Positions 11,173-23,100 of a stretch of 64,000 nt of DNA are shown here, piece by piece. The translations under genes and the position numbers were made by a program. This DNA is from Yamagishiella unicocca (Eukaryota; Chlorophyta; Chlorophyceae; Chlamydomonadales; Volvocaceae), in the NCBI GenBank assembly GCA_003116995.1, contig BDSL01000015.1, positions 124,001 to 188,000 on the forward strand, written 5' to 3'. Numbering within the stretch: the first letter of the stretch is position 1; each line of letters opens with the position of its first letter. The notes beneath the pieces are model-generated. The model searched no databases. It was not told where the DNA came from and worked only from the letters and a program-made list of their open reading frames with translations.

Positions 11173-14100
11173 ATGGGACTCGCGCCGTCGTGCCTAAAGG
11201 CGCCGAAGACTAATGAGTTCAAGGTGATGATTTCGATGGCACAAGCACAAATGGCGGTGGTTCGGACCATTTGACGAGCACTTTTGGCGTCGGCGAGGGC
11301 CATGCGTATCACCGTCCATATCTGCCGTTGACGAACCTCACCGGCCTCAACAGCACCTAATAATCTCCAATCCCAGGAGATATATTTTGATATTTGTAAC
11401 AAAAGGCAACGCATTTGCGCGGTCTTTGACGCCGCCTCTGCAGGTTCTGCTGAACACTGGAGGTGGAGTGCCCTCCCCACCGCAGAACAAAGAAAACGAG
11501 GCAGCAAGTACCCCGGCTGCGGTACAAAATGCCGCTGTCAACCATAAAAAAGACCCTTCGACCTTGCTCGAAACTGCTACCCGTTCCGCCGTTGACGTGC
11601 CGACGGTCAGCGCGGATGTCTTGGCGACCGCGTCGGGGTCGCCCATCGGAGCCGCTAACGCCCCCATACCAATTAAAACTACCCCTGACCGGGTACTTGA
11701 GTCACAGCTGAGCGAAACCCTGGACGCGACGGTCACCGCTTCCAGCTTGCATACGACGTTCACCAGCTCCCTGGGGTACCCGTACTCCAACTATGAACTG
11801 GGCCCGCCAAGCTCCGACGACGAGCAGACGCGGCTGCAGGCCCTGCGCGCTCTCGATGTGTTGGACTCCTTATCCCAGGGCCGGCGGGCTCGGTTGGACG
11901 AGGAGGTGGACATGGTGCTGGGCGCCGTGATGCAGATGTTCCGGGCGACGACCGCGATGCTGGCATTTTTCGAGGATTCGCGCATCATCATACGCAACTC
12001 CATGGGGCTTATGGGCACCGGAGAGTTCCCATACCGGTGCGGGGGCGGTGTCGCGTGTGTGTGTGGTTGTGCGCGTGCGTTAACTTATCGCTAAGCCGCG
12101 GAAAATTTCCACAGAAAGTTATCAGTCCGGGCGGCGCGCAGCGCTCGGCATGTCTTATTCACAAGCATGTGCTGTTCACAGGCATGTGTGAGGTTGTGTA
12201 GGTATGTATTGGGCAGTGCACAAGTGGCGCGTGTGGGGGTATGCATATGGAGGAATGGTGCGCGAGAAAGGAGGGGTCGACAATGTGAGTTAGAGGATGC
12301 CGCATGGGTTGCGGACTCGTGACGGGGAGGCGGTGCGCCAAAGAGGGGCCTGGTGGAGGCAGGGTTCGGGTGCGGTTATCGTACCTTACCTGTACTACTG
12401 AAGGCACCGCGTTTGGCTGGCTGGGCACTCTCGGCCGCTCCCCCACCCCCCGGTGCCCCTTCGCTGCCCCCTCGCCCCGGTGCCCCGCAGATGGTCCTTC
12501 TGCGCGTACACGCTCACCAAGCACAGGCCGCAGACGCTGGTGGTGCCAGACGCCACCAAGGATGGCAGGTGGGCGCACCTTTTGGGGCAAGGGGCCCGCA
12601 AAAAGGGCTGGGAAGGACGCAGGAGGCGGCGGTGTGACCGGCGTGCAGGCATGAGGAGCATCCGCACCCGCAAACGGCGTCCAATTTGTTAATGTGTTCA
12701 TTGGAGTGTCTTGGATCCACTCGGTTATGAAAACACCATGTACTGGGCTCCGGCGCTGCGGGGTGCAGCGTGCTGCGGCGGTGCGGTGGCCGTCTGGGCA
12801 CCAGCATCAGCCGTGTCACCAGCATCAGCCGTCTGGGCACCAGCATCAGCCGTGTCACCAGCATCAGCCGTGTCACCAGCATCAGCCGTCTGGTCACCAG
12901 CATCAGCCGTGTCACCAGCATCAGCCATCTGGTCACCAGCATCAGCCGTGTCACCAGCATCAGCCGTCTGGGCACCAGCATTAGCCGTGTCACCAGCATC
13001 AGCCGTGTCACCAGCATCAGCCGTGTCACCAGCATCAGCCGTGCCACCAGCATCAGCCGTCTGGGCACCAGCATCAGCCGTGTCACCAGCATCAGCCGTG
13101 TCACCAGCATCAGCCGTCTGGGCACCAGCATCAGCCGTGTCGCACAGGCCTGAAGGGCGCACCGCCGCCCGCACCTCGCCCCCCACCCTCAGACGCCCGT
13201 CAGAGAAACGAGTATCCACTCAGGCTTCTGGCTTCTCCGTGTCCTTTGAGCTTTGACAAATATGCGTTTCCACGCCACGCCTCCCTCGGAACCCGACTCC
13301 GCAGGTTCTCCGACAACCCCTTCGTGCTCGGCGCACCCCACCTGCGCTTCTACGTCGGCAGCCCCCTGGTGTCGTCCTCGGGACACATCCTGGGCACCCT
13401 GTGCTTCGCCGACACCACGCCACGCCCCAACTTCAGCGCGTCTCAGTGCTGCCTCCTCAACAACCTGGCGGAGCTCCTGATCAGGCACCTGGAGCGCTTC
13501 CGAGTCAATGCAGGGCCCTCGGGGGACATTGGTGGGTGCTTGCTTGGCTGGCGGCGGGGTGCGGGATGGTGACGGAGTTGAAAGGCTGCCAAGAGGGCTC
13601 TGGCAGTGGCGCGGGTGGACGGGAGGCTGGCGTTGGGAGGGTGCTGTGCACCGCGAACTTGCCGCTGCTGGCCTTCCTGCTCAGGCGCTGGGGGGCCTCC
13701 ACCGTGTACACTAGACAGGAAAAACGCTTACAGTGAACACGCAGAGGCGAACAGTGGCGTTGCGTGTGCATACACATGCACACGCCCGTGCACATGGCCC
13801 CGGCGCGCTGGCTCCGGAACCCGCGGGAAAAAAAGCTTCCTGACGGTGCCGCCGCTGAGTGCCCATCGTGCCTGCCGCCGTACGGTTCCGCCCCCCCCCC
13901 CCCCCCGCAGACCCCGAGACGACCGCCCTGGCTCGGGTTGCGCGGACGATCGAATGCTACGAGGACGTCACGGGCCTCGTAGATATCAGCCTGTCGGAGG
14001 GCTGGATGCTCATGTACGTCAACGAGGTAAGGTGCCGTACGGTGCTGTTCGACGTACAGCTGCGGCGGCGGCCGTGGTCCGCAACCGCTCCACCCCACTC

Positions 14101-17100
14101 AGCTTATTTGCGCCTTGGGATGACGACGTGGCGGTCGCGCTGACCTTGGTGTTTGTGCTCGGTCCTTGGCTCTGCGCTGCTGCAGGCCTGGGAGGCCTTA
14201 TGCGCGCCCTGGGATCGAAAGCAGCTGGTGGGTCGGCCGCTGCAGCGGCTACTAGAGCTGGACCCGGAGCCGGAGGCCAATTCCGAGTGGCGGCAGGAGG
14301 TGGAGGGTGCCATCGGGCGCGGTTGCATACCAGAGGAGCCCCCCCCGTCTGGGGAAGTGGAGGAAGGAAGGGACCTGGACGGGTCACAATGCGCGCCGCC
14401 AACGACCAGTGAGGTCGGGGCCCCCAGCGGCAGCGAGGTGGGCAACAGCGAAGTTGCCAACGCCACCCCGAGCACGAGCTGCAGCAACACACAGGGGCAG
14501 GGCATATTGATCGACTCCGACATGGACCTGGCGCCCATGGCGGCGGCGGAGCGGCGTCAGTGGCGGCAGGAGAAGGAGCGGCAGCAGCTGCGGCAAGGGC
14601 AGGGGCAGGGGTCGTCGCCGCGGGACAGGTGGCAGCGCTACGCGGCTGCACTGAGGTCGGGAGAGGAGGTGGACCTGGGCCGGGTGCGGCTGCTTATGGA
14701 GGACGGCCGGCCGTCGACGACCGTGGTGCGGATGCACGTCAGGTGAGCGGAGCTGCGGTGCTGCGGAGGCGGCGGGGGAGGGGGAGGGGAGGGGATGGGG
14801 AGGGCCAGAAGGCGGAACTCCCGCCCAGGTCGCGAGGTGGGCAGGGTTGCTGGTGGAAGGGGGGGAGGGGCTGAAGGGAGGCCCAGGTCGAAGCCCAGGT
14901 CACCGCACGCGTGTATCCATGTGCACGTGGATGTGGGAGGCTGCACGCCAAGTAACACACGCCTACAGGCAAGGGGGGCTGTATCCGAGGTTGGGCGTGG
15001 GTTCACTGCGCCCCGGATGGTATATGTTCGTTAACCATCGTACGGGATCGGCACCTCGGCAGCAAGCCCCCCTCAACCCTTCCCCCATCCCCTTCCTCGC
15101 TCTCTCTCCCCACCTCTTCCTGCCTCCAGGCCAGCCAACTGCCACGTCCTGGACGCCGCCACTCGGATGCCTGTGGGCGTGCCGCCGCAGATGCTGCCGC
15201 CGTCCATCCTGGCCGCGTCCACTGCTCCAGAGACGACGCTGGCCCCCGCGGGCGCCGAGGGTGCTGCTGCGGCGCCGGCGGCCGTAACGCAGGCCGAGCC
15301 GCACTACTGCTTCGTCTCGTTGACGGTGCTCCAGGAGGAGGGTGGGGCCGAGGGCCGGGAGAAGCCGGCAGCGGGGCTGAGGTCCAGGTTCGACAACGCC
15401 GGCGGCAGCGCCGGCGGCAGCGCCAGCGCCAGCGCCAGTGGGGCACTCGGCGCACTGGGCGGCAAGAGCATGACGTCCGTGGCTGGCCCCGCCACGCCTG
15501 CGCAATCGGCTCACCTGCACGCGCACGACTCCACCGCCGACGCCCCCTCCGCGACGTTGGCGGCGGGCTGGGGAAGGAGTCTGGCGCTCCACTCCGGCCG
15601 GCCGTCGATCGATGCCCCCAGCGCCTACGGCAGCAGCGGCAACAGACGTGGCAGGCTCCTGGCAGGCAGCATAGGGCCCTCCGGAATCAAGGGCTCGCCG
15701 CTCCGTCCCGGCGGGGCCTTGCAAGACACCCAGGGCATCTCAGCGTGGGCGTACGGCATGGAGCCGTTCCCTGGGCTGAAACTCGGCCACATGCTGGGCA
15801 AGGGCGGGTACGGCAGGGTGTTCGCGGCGTCGTACAAGGGCACGAGGCTGGCGGCGAAGGTGTGTGAGGGGGCCGGGAGAGTTTGGGTGGGGACATGGTG
15901 GTCGAGCCATGGTACTGCCCTGGTGGGGGGCGCGGGGCCGTGGAGCCGTCACGGCCGTGGGGAGGAGAAGTCAGAAACCCACAAGAGGCACCCGCGACTG
16001 GACCCGCGGGTCACTGCGGGGTACCCGCGGGGCGCCCCGGTTCGTGCCCCTTCTAACACGCCCAACGTGGGACCCATTTCGCGTCTCCCTTTCCCCAACA
16101 TCGACCTTTCCTCCATGCTGCCGTCAGTATTGCCTCGCGTCCTTTTATCTGCTTGCCAGCTTTCTCTCTCAAACGGTTTCGCCCCCCTCCCCCCCCGCTC
16201 GCATCCACCCCGACCACGTACACACACCCAGGTGGTCAGCAACTCGTCTCTCAAGACGACCACCTGCGTCAACGGCGTTACCCTGGAGGCGCTTCTCGCG
16301 CAGGAGCTGGACCACCCGTTCATTGTACGAACATACAAATGCGTCGTACGGTCGTACATCCCGTGCGGGCGGTCGTCCCTGGAGCTGGGCTCCCGCGGCA
16401 TGTCGGGGGTCAGCATGGCGAGTTTCGCGGCCGCGCCGCCTTCGGAGCGGGGCGGCGGGATCTGCAGGAGTTTGGCGCCGCCTGTGACGCCGTCGGGGCC
16501 GTTGGCCTTCCCCCGCGGCCGCAGCGATGGCGACGAGAGTCTGGCTGCTGTGTCTGCGCGAACCGCCGGGCCGAGCGATGGCGCCGGAGCCACTGTCAAG
16601 GTGCTGGGTCAGGGGCCAGGCGGTGTCGCGGTGGACGGCGGCTCTACCGGCGTGACTGCACGGATGGACGACTTCGACTCGTTTGATGCTGGTGGCGAAG
16701 AGGTGAGCTCGGGCGGTGCGCCGGTCAGCAGGGCGCAGCGGGGTGCTCAGAAGGGCCCTACGGCGTGGGCGGAGTGTACGGCACGCCCAGCGGCGATGGG
16801 TGCGCAATTTGGTGTGCTTTGTGGGAATTGAGCACCAGTCCACGCCCCACCGCCCCCGACCTCCTTCCGCTTCCCCGCCGCAGGCCTCTGGGGGCATGAT
16901 TGACCATCTGACGTCAGCAGCACCGCAGGCGCCGTACCTGCCGCCGTCGGTGGCGTCGTTGGCAGGGATGCCGTCCATGCCCTCCATGCAGGGGGGCGCA
17001 CACCCGGTGTTGCTGCCGTACAGGCCATCCGTCGCCGGCGTCGGCCAGCCCTCAATCACGACTCAGGATTCTGCGTTGACCGCCGGCAGCAACGTTGACC

Positions 17101-20100
17101 AGGTGGTCGCATCGCTTGCGGCGCCGGACAAGCCGCCCACGGTACCCGCGGTGGCCGATCTGTACCCCGCCGGCGGCAGCGACGTGTTTGGGTCGGCGGC
17201 GGCGGCGGCCGCCGCCGCCGCCGCAGGCGCCTCCTTCCGTCAGAGCATGCACGCGCATAACGACGCTCTGCCGGAGGGCGAGACTTGGATCCTGCAGGAG
17301 TACTGCAGTAACGGGACGCTGCAGGTACGGCGGTCGCGGCGGCTGGGGGGCGAGGAGGGCAGCGGAGCAGGGGGTCCCGGTGCAGCGGCCCGGGGAGAAC
17401 GGAAAACAACAGGTAGCGCGGTGGAGATCGCTCTGAGGCCGCCGTACTCTACATGCGTGCCCTGCTCTGCCGCCGCCGTACTCTACATGCGTGCCCTGCT
17501 CTGCCGCCGCCGTACCCCACGTGTGTGCCCTGCCGTCCACGTGGTACAGACGCCCGGTCGGACCTGCGAAGGCACTGATGCTTTCGCCGCCGCAGCCCCG
17601 ACCTCCCCTCCCCTTGCTTCGCCCCCACCCCCCACCCCCCGGGTCTTGCCGCCCCTTCCCCAGGACGCCATCGACACCGGGCGCCTGCGCACCCAGCCAT
17701 CGCGGCTGCGTGGCCAGCCACACATGCCCATCATCCTCTTCGCCGCGCAGGAGATTGCATCCGCCATGAACTGCCTGCACGCCAGGTGGGCAGGCCGCGG
17801 AAAAGGGGCCGGTTGGTGCCAGTTGGGAAACGGGATCCAGCCGGGTGACGTAGTTGCTCGGGCCGCCCGCCTTGCTAGGGGGTGAGGAGGGGGGGGAGTC
17901 ATGCCCGGGGCGGCGAAGTGCGGTTGGAGCCGGCGTCGCTAAGAGGGTACCGCAGGCGGCTGCGCCGGCTTGCTGCTCTCTGAAAGCGGGCTGGGCGGCG
18001 CCGGTGGGTCTGGTGGTGGAGGGCTCGGTGGAAGGGGGCTGGGTGGTGATGGGCTAGCCTGCGTCCCAGCCCCATCGGCGCCTCATGCGCCGGCACCCGC
18101 AGGCGGCTGCTGCCTCCTCCCACATCACCCATCCACCCGCCTGGCTGCTTTCGTCACCCCCTTGCTGGCTTTCCTTCCTGCTCGCCGCGGCCCACCTGAC
18201 GTGGTCGTTGACTGCCCCCAGTGCCGCCCCGATCTCTGGCTGCGCCGCTGACGACTGGATCCCGGACCGACTTGCCTACTCCCAACTGCCCCTCCCCCTG
18301 CACCCAACACAATTCCCATGTCGAGTTGCCGCTTCTTTTATGTAACCCCCGCGTGCTGCCCGCTTCTTTCATGTAACTCGCTCGCGTGCTGCAGGGGCTA
18401 CATGCACGGAGACCTCTCCGCTGTGAACGTGCTGCTGGCCGACGCACCGAACGGCGGGGCCAGCGATGCCGGCAGCGAGCAGGGCCTGATCAGGGGCTGG
18501 GTGGCCAAGGTGAGGGCGGCGGCGGGAGACCTGGAGCGGGTCCGTCAAGCCTCTTCCTTCCTTCTTAGCTGCTGGCGGCGGCGGTGGCACACACGCCGAT
18601 ACCCGGCTCCCCTGGCCCATCCCGCGCTCCTCCCGCCCCACCTGCCTACGCGCACGCACGTTTCAACACACCCCGCCGCGACCTGCCCTAACCTTCCCGC
18701 CGCGTCCCTGCCCGCCGACTCCGATGCCTGTTAGCCTCGTACGACCAACCAACACGCGTTCCTGCGCTGCCCCCGCCGGCGGCAGGTTTCGGACTTCGGG
18801 CTGGCGAAGCACCTCCCCGACCCCAAGCAGCCCTGCGTCAGCGCAGCGTACGGCGTCATCACGTACTGCGCTCCCGAGGTGCTCAAGTCGCACACCCAAA
18901 CGCAGGTGCGAAGCGCAGCAACTGCAGACGAGTGTCTTACATGGGTGCAGGGTACCCATCTTAGGAGATGAGTGTTATCGTCGGCTTCCAATAATCTCCG
19001 ATATAAGTGCCGACTTATGGGTTTGCGCTCAACCCCCGGCCACCGCCGCCAGCAGCGCTCCAGCCGGGCCTTATCCTTGCCTCGTCTGCGCGTCCTAGTT
19101 TACCGCAAAGCCACGGGAAATGTGCTGGAAAAATGCCACCTAAACCCTTAACCGCGAATGCGCCTGTAACCCAGTTCGACCAGGACGGACCAGGTCCCAA
19201 AGCTTCTTTCCAATCCTGAGGCCCCCTCTGATTCGTTGACACCGACTCCCTGAACGGCGCCGTCTCGCTCAATTGCAGAAATCGGACATCTACTCCTTCG
19301 GCGTGCTTCTGTGGCAGATGTTCACCGGATCGCGCCCCTGGGCAAACATGAACCGCTTCCAGGTGGGGTGGGCAGCGAGAGAGGGAGAGAGGGGCAGTGC
19401 AACAGGCCTCAGGCAACCAACCCGCTGTGTCGCCTGCCGCGGCGACCTCCCGCAGCGGCAGGTCGCATCACTGGTCTGCCGGCATTGTGCAACAAAAAAC
19501 ACTTCTGTAGTTGGTCCAGTACCAGGCAAAAAATACAGTGAAATGGTATTTAATCGTACCACCAGATCCTTCAAGGCTTGGAGTAGACTTCCCAAACATC
19601 CCACCGCACAAAGCACGGCAATGCTGGGAGCCGGGATTGCTATCGCCATGTAGGGCATAGCCAAGAATACGGTAGCACTCGACGGGCACCGACCCGCCAC
19701 CGTTGACCCTTTTCCTTTTTGCCTGGTTGGATTTGCTCCATTGGAGCAGCATGCACACTAGCTGCCTACCAGTAGTCGATTATTACCTGCGTCCCCATCT
19801 CCTGACCCCGGCAAACCCGAATTTAATCCCCTGAAAACACATTTCCCCCGGCCCCGCCCCCCCCCCGCCTCCCGCAATATTCTCCCCCCACACACACATC
19901 CAGATCTTTGGCGCCGTCACCACCGCCACCTCCTCGGGGCTGCGCTTCCTGCCAACGCAACAGCCACCGGATCGGTACCGCGACCTGACCATGAGGTGCC
20001 TGTCGTACGATCCGGACGCAAGGCCGACCTTCGCGGAGATCTGCGACGAGCTGAGGCTTATGACCTTGGACGCTGCGTCAGCGGGGCTGCTGCGGTGTTA

Positions 20101-20101
20101 G
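11173..20101 (+). CDS. GAF and PAS-like sensor Ser/Thr (TKL-type) protein kinase
   Basis: Exons: 11173-11223, 11444-12036, 12491-12568, 13305-13531, 13911-14026, 14186-14742, 15130-15859, 16232-16702, 16884-17324, 17664-17785, 18395-18509, 18786-18905, 19279-19362, 19904-20101. Phases agree throughout and give about 1,300 residues; the first exon (MGLAPSCLKAPKTNEFK) is the least certain. Residues about 147-310 form a GAF domain (FCAYTLTKHRPQTLVVPDAT, then LRFYVGSPLVSSSGHILGTL). Next comes a PAS-like segment (VTGLVDISLSEGWMLMYVNE). The kinase domain starts near 755 with LGKGGYGRVFAAS and Lys in LAAK. It continues with alphaC (LAQELDHPFIV), hinge (QEYCSNGTL), catalytic loop YMHGDLSAVNVLL, DFGLAK, YCAPEVL and SDIYSFGVLLWQM. 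About 250 low-complexity residues interrupt it between beta-4 and beta-5. The catalytic loop is HGDLS rather than HRDLK (a non-RD form), but catalytic Asp and Asn are kept. It is a cytosolic sensor kinase; its ligand is unknown. Confidence 0.87.
12796..13143 (+). repeat. 18-base intronic tandem repeat
   Basis: About 19 copies of an 18-base unit (CAGCATCAGCCGTGTCAC with GTCTGGGCAC variants) inside the kinase-gene intron 12569-13304. The unit is divisible by three, so several frames stay open across it; those open frames are artefacts, because exons 12568 and 13305 splice in phase. Confidence 0.9.
18313..18349 (+). repeat. Shared intron 3'-end element, copy 1
   Basis: A sequence beginning TTCCCATGTCGAGTTGCCGC, in the kinase-gene intron 17786-18394, about 45-80 bases before the acceptor. 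It is nearly identical to 31111-31149 in an intron of the peptidase gene. A partial second copy (CCGCTTCTTTCATGTAACTC) follows at 18360. Confidence 0.75.
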
Positions 20102-23100
20102 GGGGGCGCCTGAGAGGCGGGACGGCTTGTGGCGGTGATTGGGCTTACATCTGGCCTCATGGGGACGGTGTGGATTAAAGAAGAATACATGAAGGGGGCG
20201 CGCCGAGGGCGGAAATGGAGGCACAGTGGAAGTTGATTTCAAGGCGTCGTCGTTTGTGCGCAAGAATTATCAAAGAGAGCATGCTGGCGGGCTTGAACAG
20301 GACGGGCGGGAGGAGATTTGGTGCAGCCGATATCAGTTATGGTACGTCTAGGACGCTGAAGCGAGCAAGCGAGCTGTGCGCGTCTCAATAAAATATTCAT
20401 CGGTTTATGGCTTTGCCCTTAAGATCTTCTGTAGTCTCTGATGTTTGCGCTGACAATATTTCCTGGTACTTGCTAGGTTGGACATCAGTGCTGCTGGCTA
20501 GGACATCATCGCGCGGAGCATGCCATGAGCGAAATATCGCCCACCGGTGTTATCCCAGCCGCGTCTGCAGTAGCCCGCTTGAACTGCTCGGCGGCTGGAA
20601 TACTGTGCGCGAAACCGGTGGGCAGGCCGTGCCGGCGGACCACCGTAGCTTTTGCAAGGGGTGCAGTGCGGGATTGCTTTTCCTGTTTTTCCTCCTCCTC
20701 CTCCGCGCCCTCGTTTTGCTGTCGAGTCTCCTGGAGGCACGTGGCTGCTCATGGGGTGTGCATGGCGGGCGTGTTCCCGCCCTGGCGGGGAGCTGACGCG
20801 AGAACAGGGGGGCGGCAGGGGGTGCTTTCGCTTGTAGTCGTGGGTGTGTGGTTGGGTGTGGGTGTGTTTGGGGTGGTGAGAAGACCCGGTCACACGACAT
20901 TGGGGATGCAGGGGGGAGTAGTGGGAAAACCCGTGCACACGACACGCGGTTGTTGTTGGCGGGAAGGGGGATGTATTGCGTTGAAACATGCGATGGAGGC
21001 TCACAGCTGTCCTGGCGTGCGTCAAGGATACGATGTTGGGCTGGTCGGTGGGCCCTCCCGAGCCGGCCCAGCGCAGGAAGCGCTATCGTGGGGGGAACAT
21101 CGTTTCGCTTGTCTATCTCGCAAGTCATGGACACGGACCCGTCCATTTCCAGGCCAGAGCCAGCAGAGGGTGCTTCCAATTTTGTTGCAATGGCGGTGTT
21201 GAAGTTCATGGCAGGGAGGGCCGCTTGCGCACTACAATTCATGTTATAATTCTTAGGGTGAGCTTGCCCGGTTCAAGCTCGGGCCCGGTCTTACGGCGTT
21301 GCCACGTATCAGTGGGCAAGTGTTCCTTAGCTTTGATTTTTAGAGGTTTTTCAAGCTGGCCATTGTCATAACGGAGGAGTTCACCCACTGGTGCCTTTGC
21401 ATAACGTACCGGATTGGAAGTCCCGCAGTTTGACTACCGGTATTGGTGCAATTACGTTGGTTGCGCTTTATTGCAATAAGTTTGTTCGTTGGCATTCTTG
21501 CCGCAACGTTTACCCATGTATGCTGCGCGCTGTGGCCGTGCCTTCAGCGGGTACGGGTGTTTAGTTTCACCGTGCTAGTTCTGGGGGTTTAGTCCCGCTT
21601 TCGCTAAATTGCACCACGTCGCACCACCAAGGTAACCGCTGGCCCTATTCCGGTTTAACGCAAGAACATGTTTGTAATACGCAAGGCAAGACGACCGCAA
21701 TGCCTACGACTGCGCTTCCAGAACCAACCCTCATGATGCCGGCTTGGTGATAACGGTTTCTAAAGCATTCCAGACAATCATATTGTGGTATCCTGAAAGC
21801 AACAGCGGATTCCATCGTCAGCTTCATCTCGCGAGGTGGGGCTATGACGGATAGCCCGAGGCGGACGACGTCGCCACCGAAGCTAAACCCTCCTGAAAAC
21901 AGGCTGGTTGATCTATTTTGTTACCTGTTAACAAGTATGGAATTGATGCGAAACTTCGACAGAGCTTTTCACGCTGAAAATTGTTGGGAAGTTGATGTGT
22001 CGGCGTAAGGGACGACAGCCCCTCACCGGCTGGTGACGGGCCCTTCAATATGAGATGTATAATTATTACAACAAGGATAATAATGTGGTGCTCATGCCAA
22101 TGTCGTGAAAAGGGGCTTAGTAGGGTTTCATGACAAAGAGGCCGAGGCGTGCAGACTGCTGGGGCTTGCAGCGAACACGCACGAACGCAATTATAAATTG
22201 CGAAATGCAATAATTGTAAGCGCTTAATGACACCAAATTAGTACATCAGTTAGGGGCCAGGTCCATGGCAAGCGGCTGGGGTTGCGGCGGCGGGATCTTC
22301 AGGGACCACTACGTACGGCGTCGGAACCCTAACGGCGCATACATAATCCCACAACATCCCATTTTGTCATCGAAAACGATCGTAATAAATAAGCTTATGT
22401 GTTGATATACCCTGTGGGGCAGTGACTGCGAATTCCAGCGGCCTGCCCCACAGTGTCTTTCCTAAATGCACTTCGCTTCATTGTGTAGCGTTAACAAAAT
22501 CCCAGCCTGTGGCGTCACCCACCACTGCGCCCTGGCTTCAAGGCTTCACGGGCGATGGGTGCCACCCTTAGCTTGACTCAACTGCAAATTCACCGCAGCT
22601 TGGCCGCTATTATTTTCGTGACCGCTCGACCAATCTCAACTGGCGATCAAGCGAAGCTCAACCCAGGTGATTTGCGGCGTCACTCCGCTGCGACAGCTCT
22701 CGCTCATTTTCGAGGATATTTGCTTGCTTAGCCGTGTCCTTCGTGCGCCAGTACATCTTTTTCGCTTACGAATGATTTCGTTCGCATGCAGGGGCTGTCG
22801 AGACAAGGAACCGGTCTGCTGGCGTGGCGCGTCGGCGGCCGGCGCGTTGGCGGTCGGCGCAAGCCGGCGCCGACAACGCCCACGCGTGCCTTTCGGAAGT
22901 TTTTGCGCAACGACACTTTGAACAATCCTTCACCTGGCGGCATCGGCCGCAATCCGTCCCTGCCTCATCAATGTGGCCAAGCGCCGTCGTGACTCCATAA
23001 GTCGTAACTGGACTCGTTTCAACCTTCACTTTGTGGGTCAACGGTGTCACGCCCCTAGACCGTTATTACTGCTTGCGTTAAATGGCTTTCACCCTAAGCT

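Noticed and set aside
11387..11443. Start of the kinase at 11387
   Set aside because: The codon there is TTG, not ATG. A CTCTGCAG acceptor at 11443 and an upstream ATG exon (11173-11223) in matching phase fit better.
12694..13256. Open frames over the CAGCATCAGCC repeat on both strands
   Set aside because: The repeat unit is a multiple of three, so frames stay open by chance. The GAF-domain exons on either side splice across it with matching phase.
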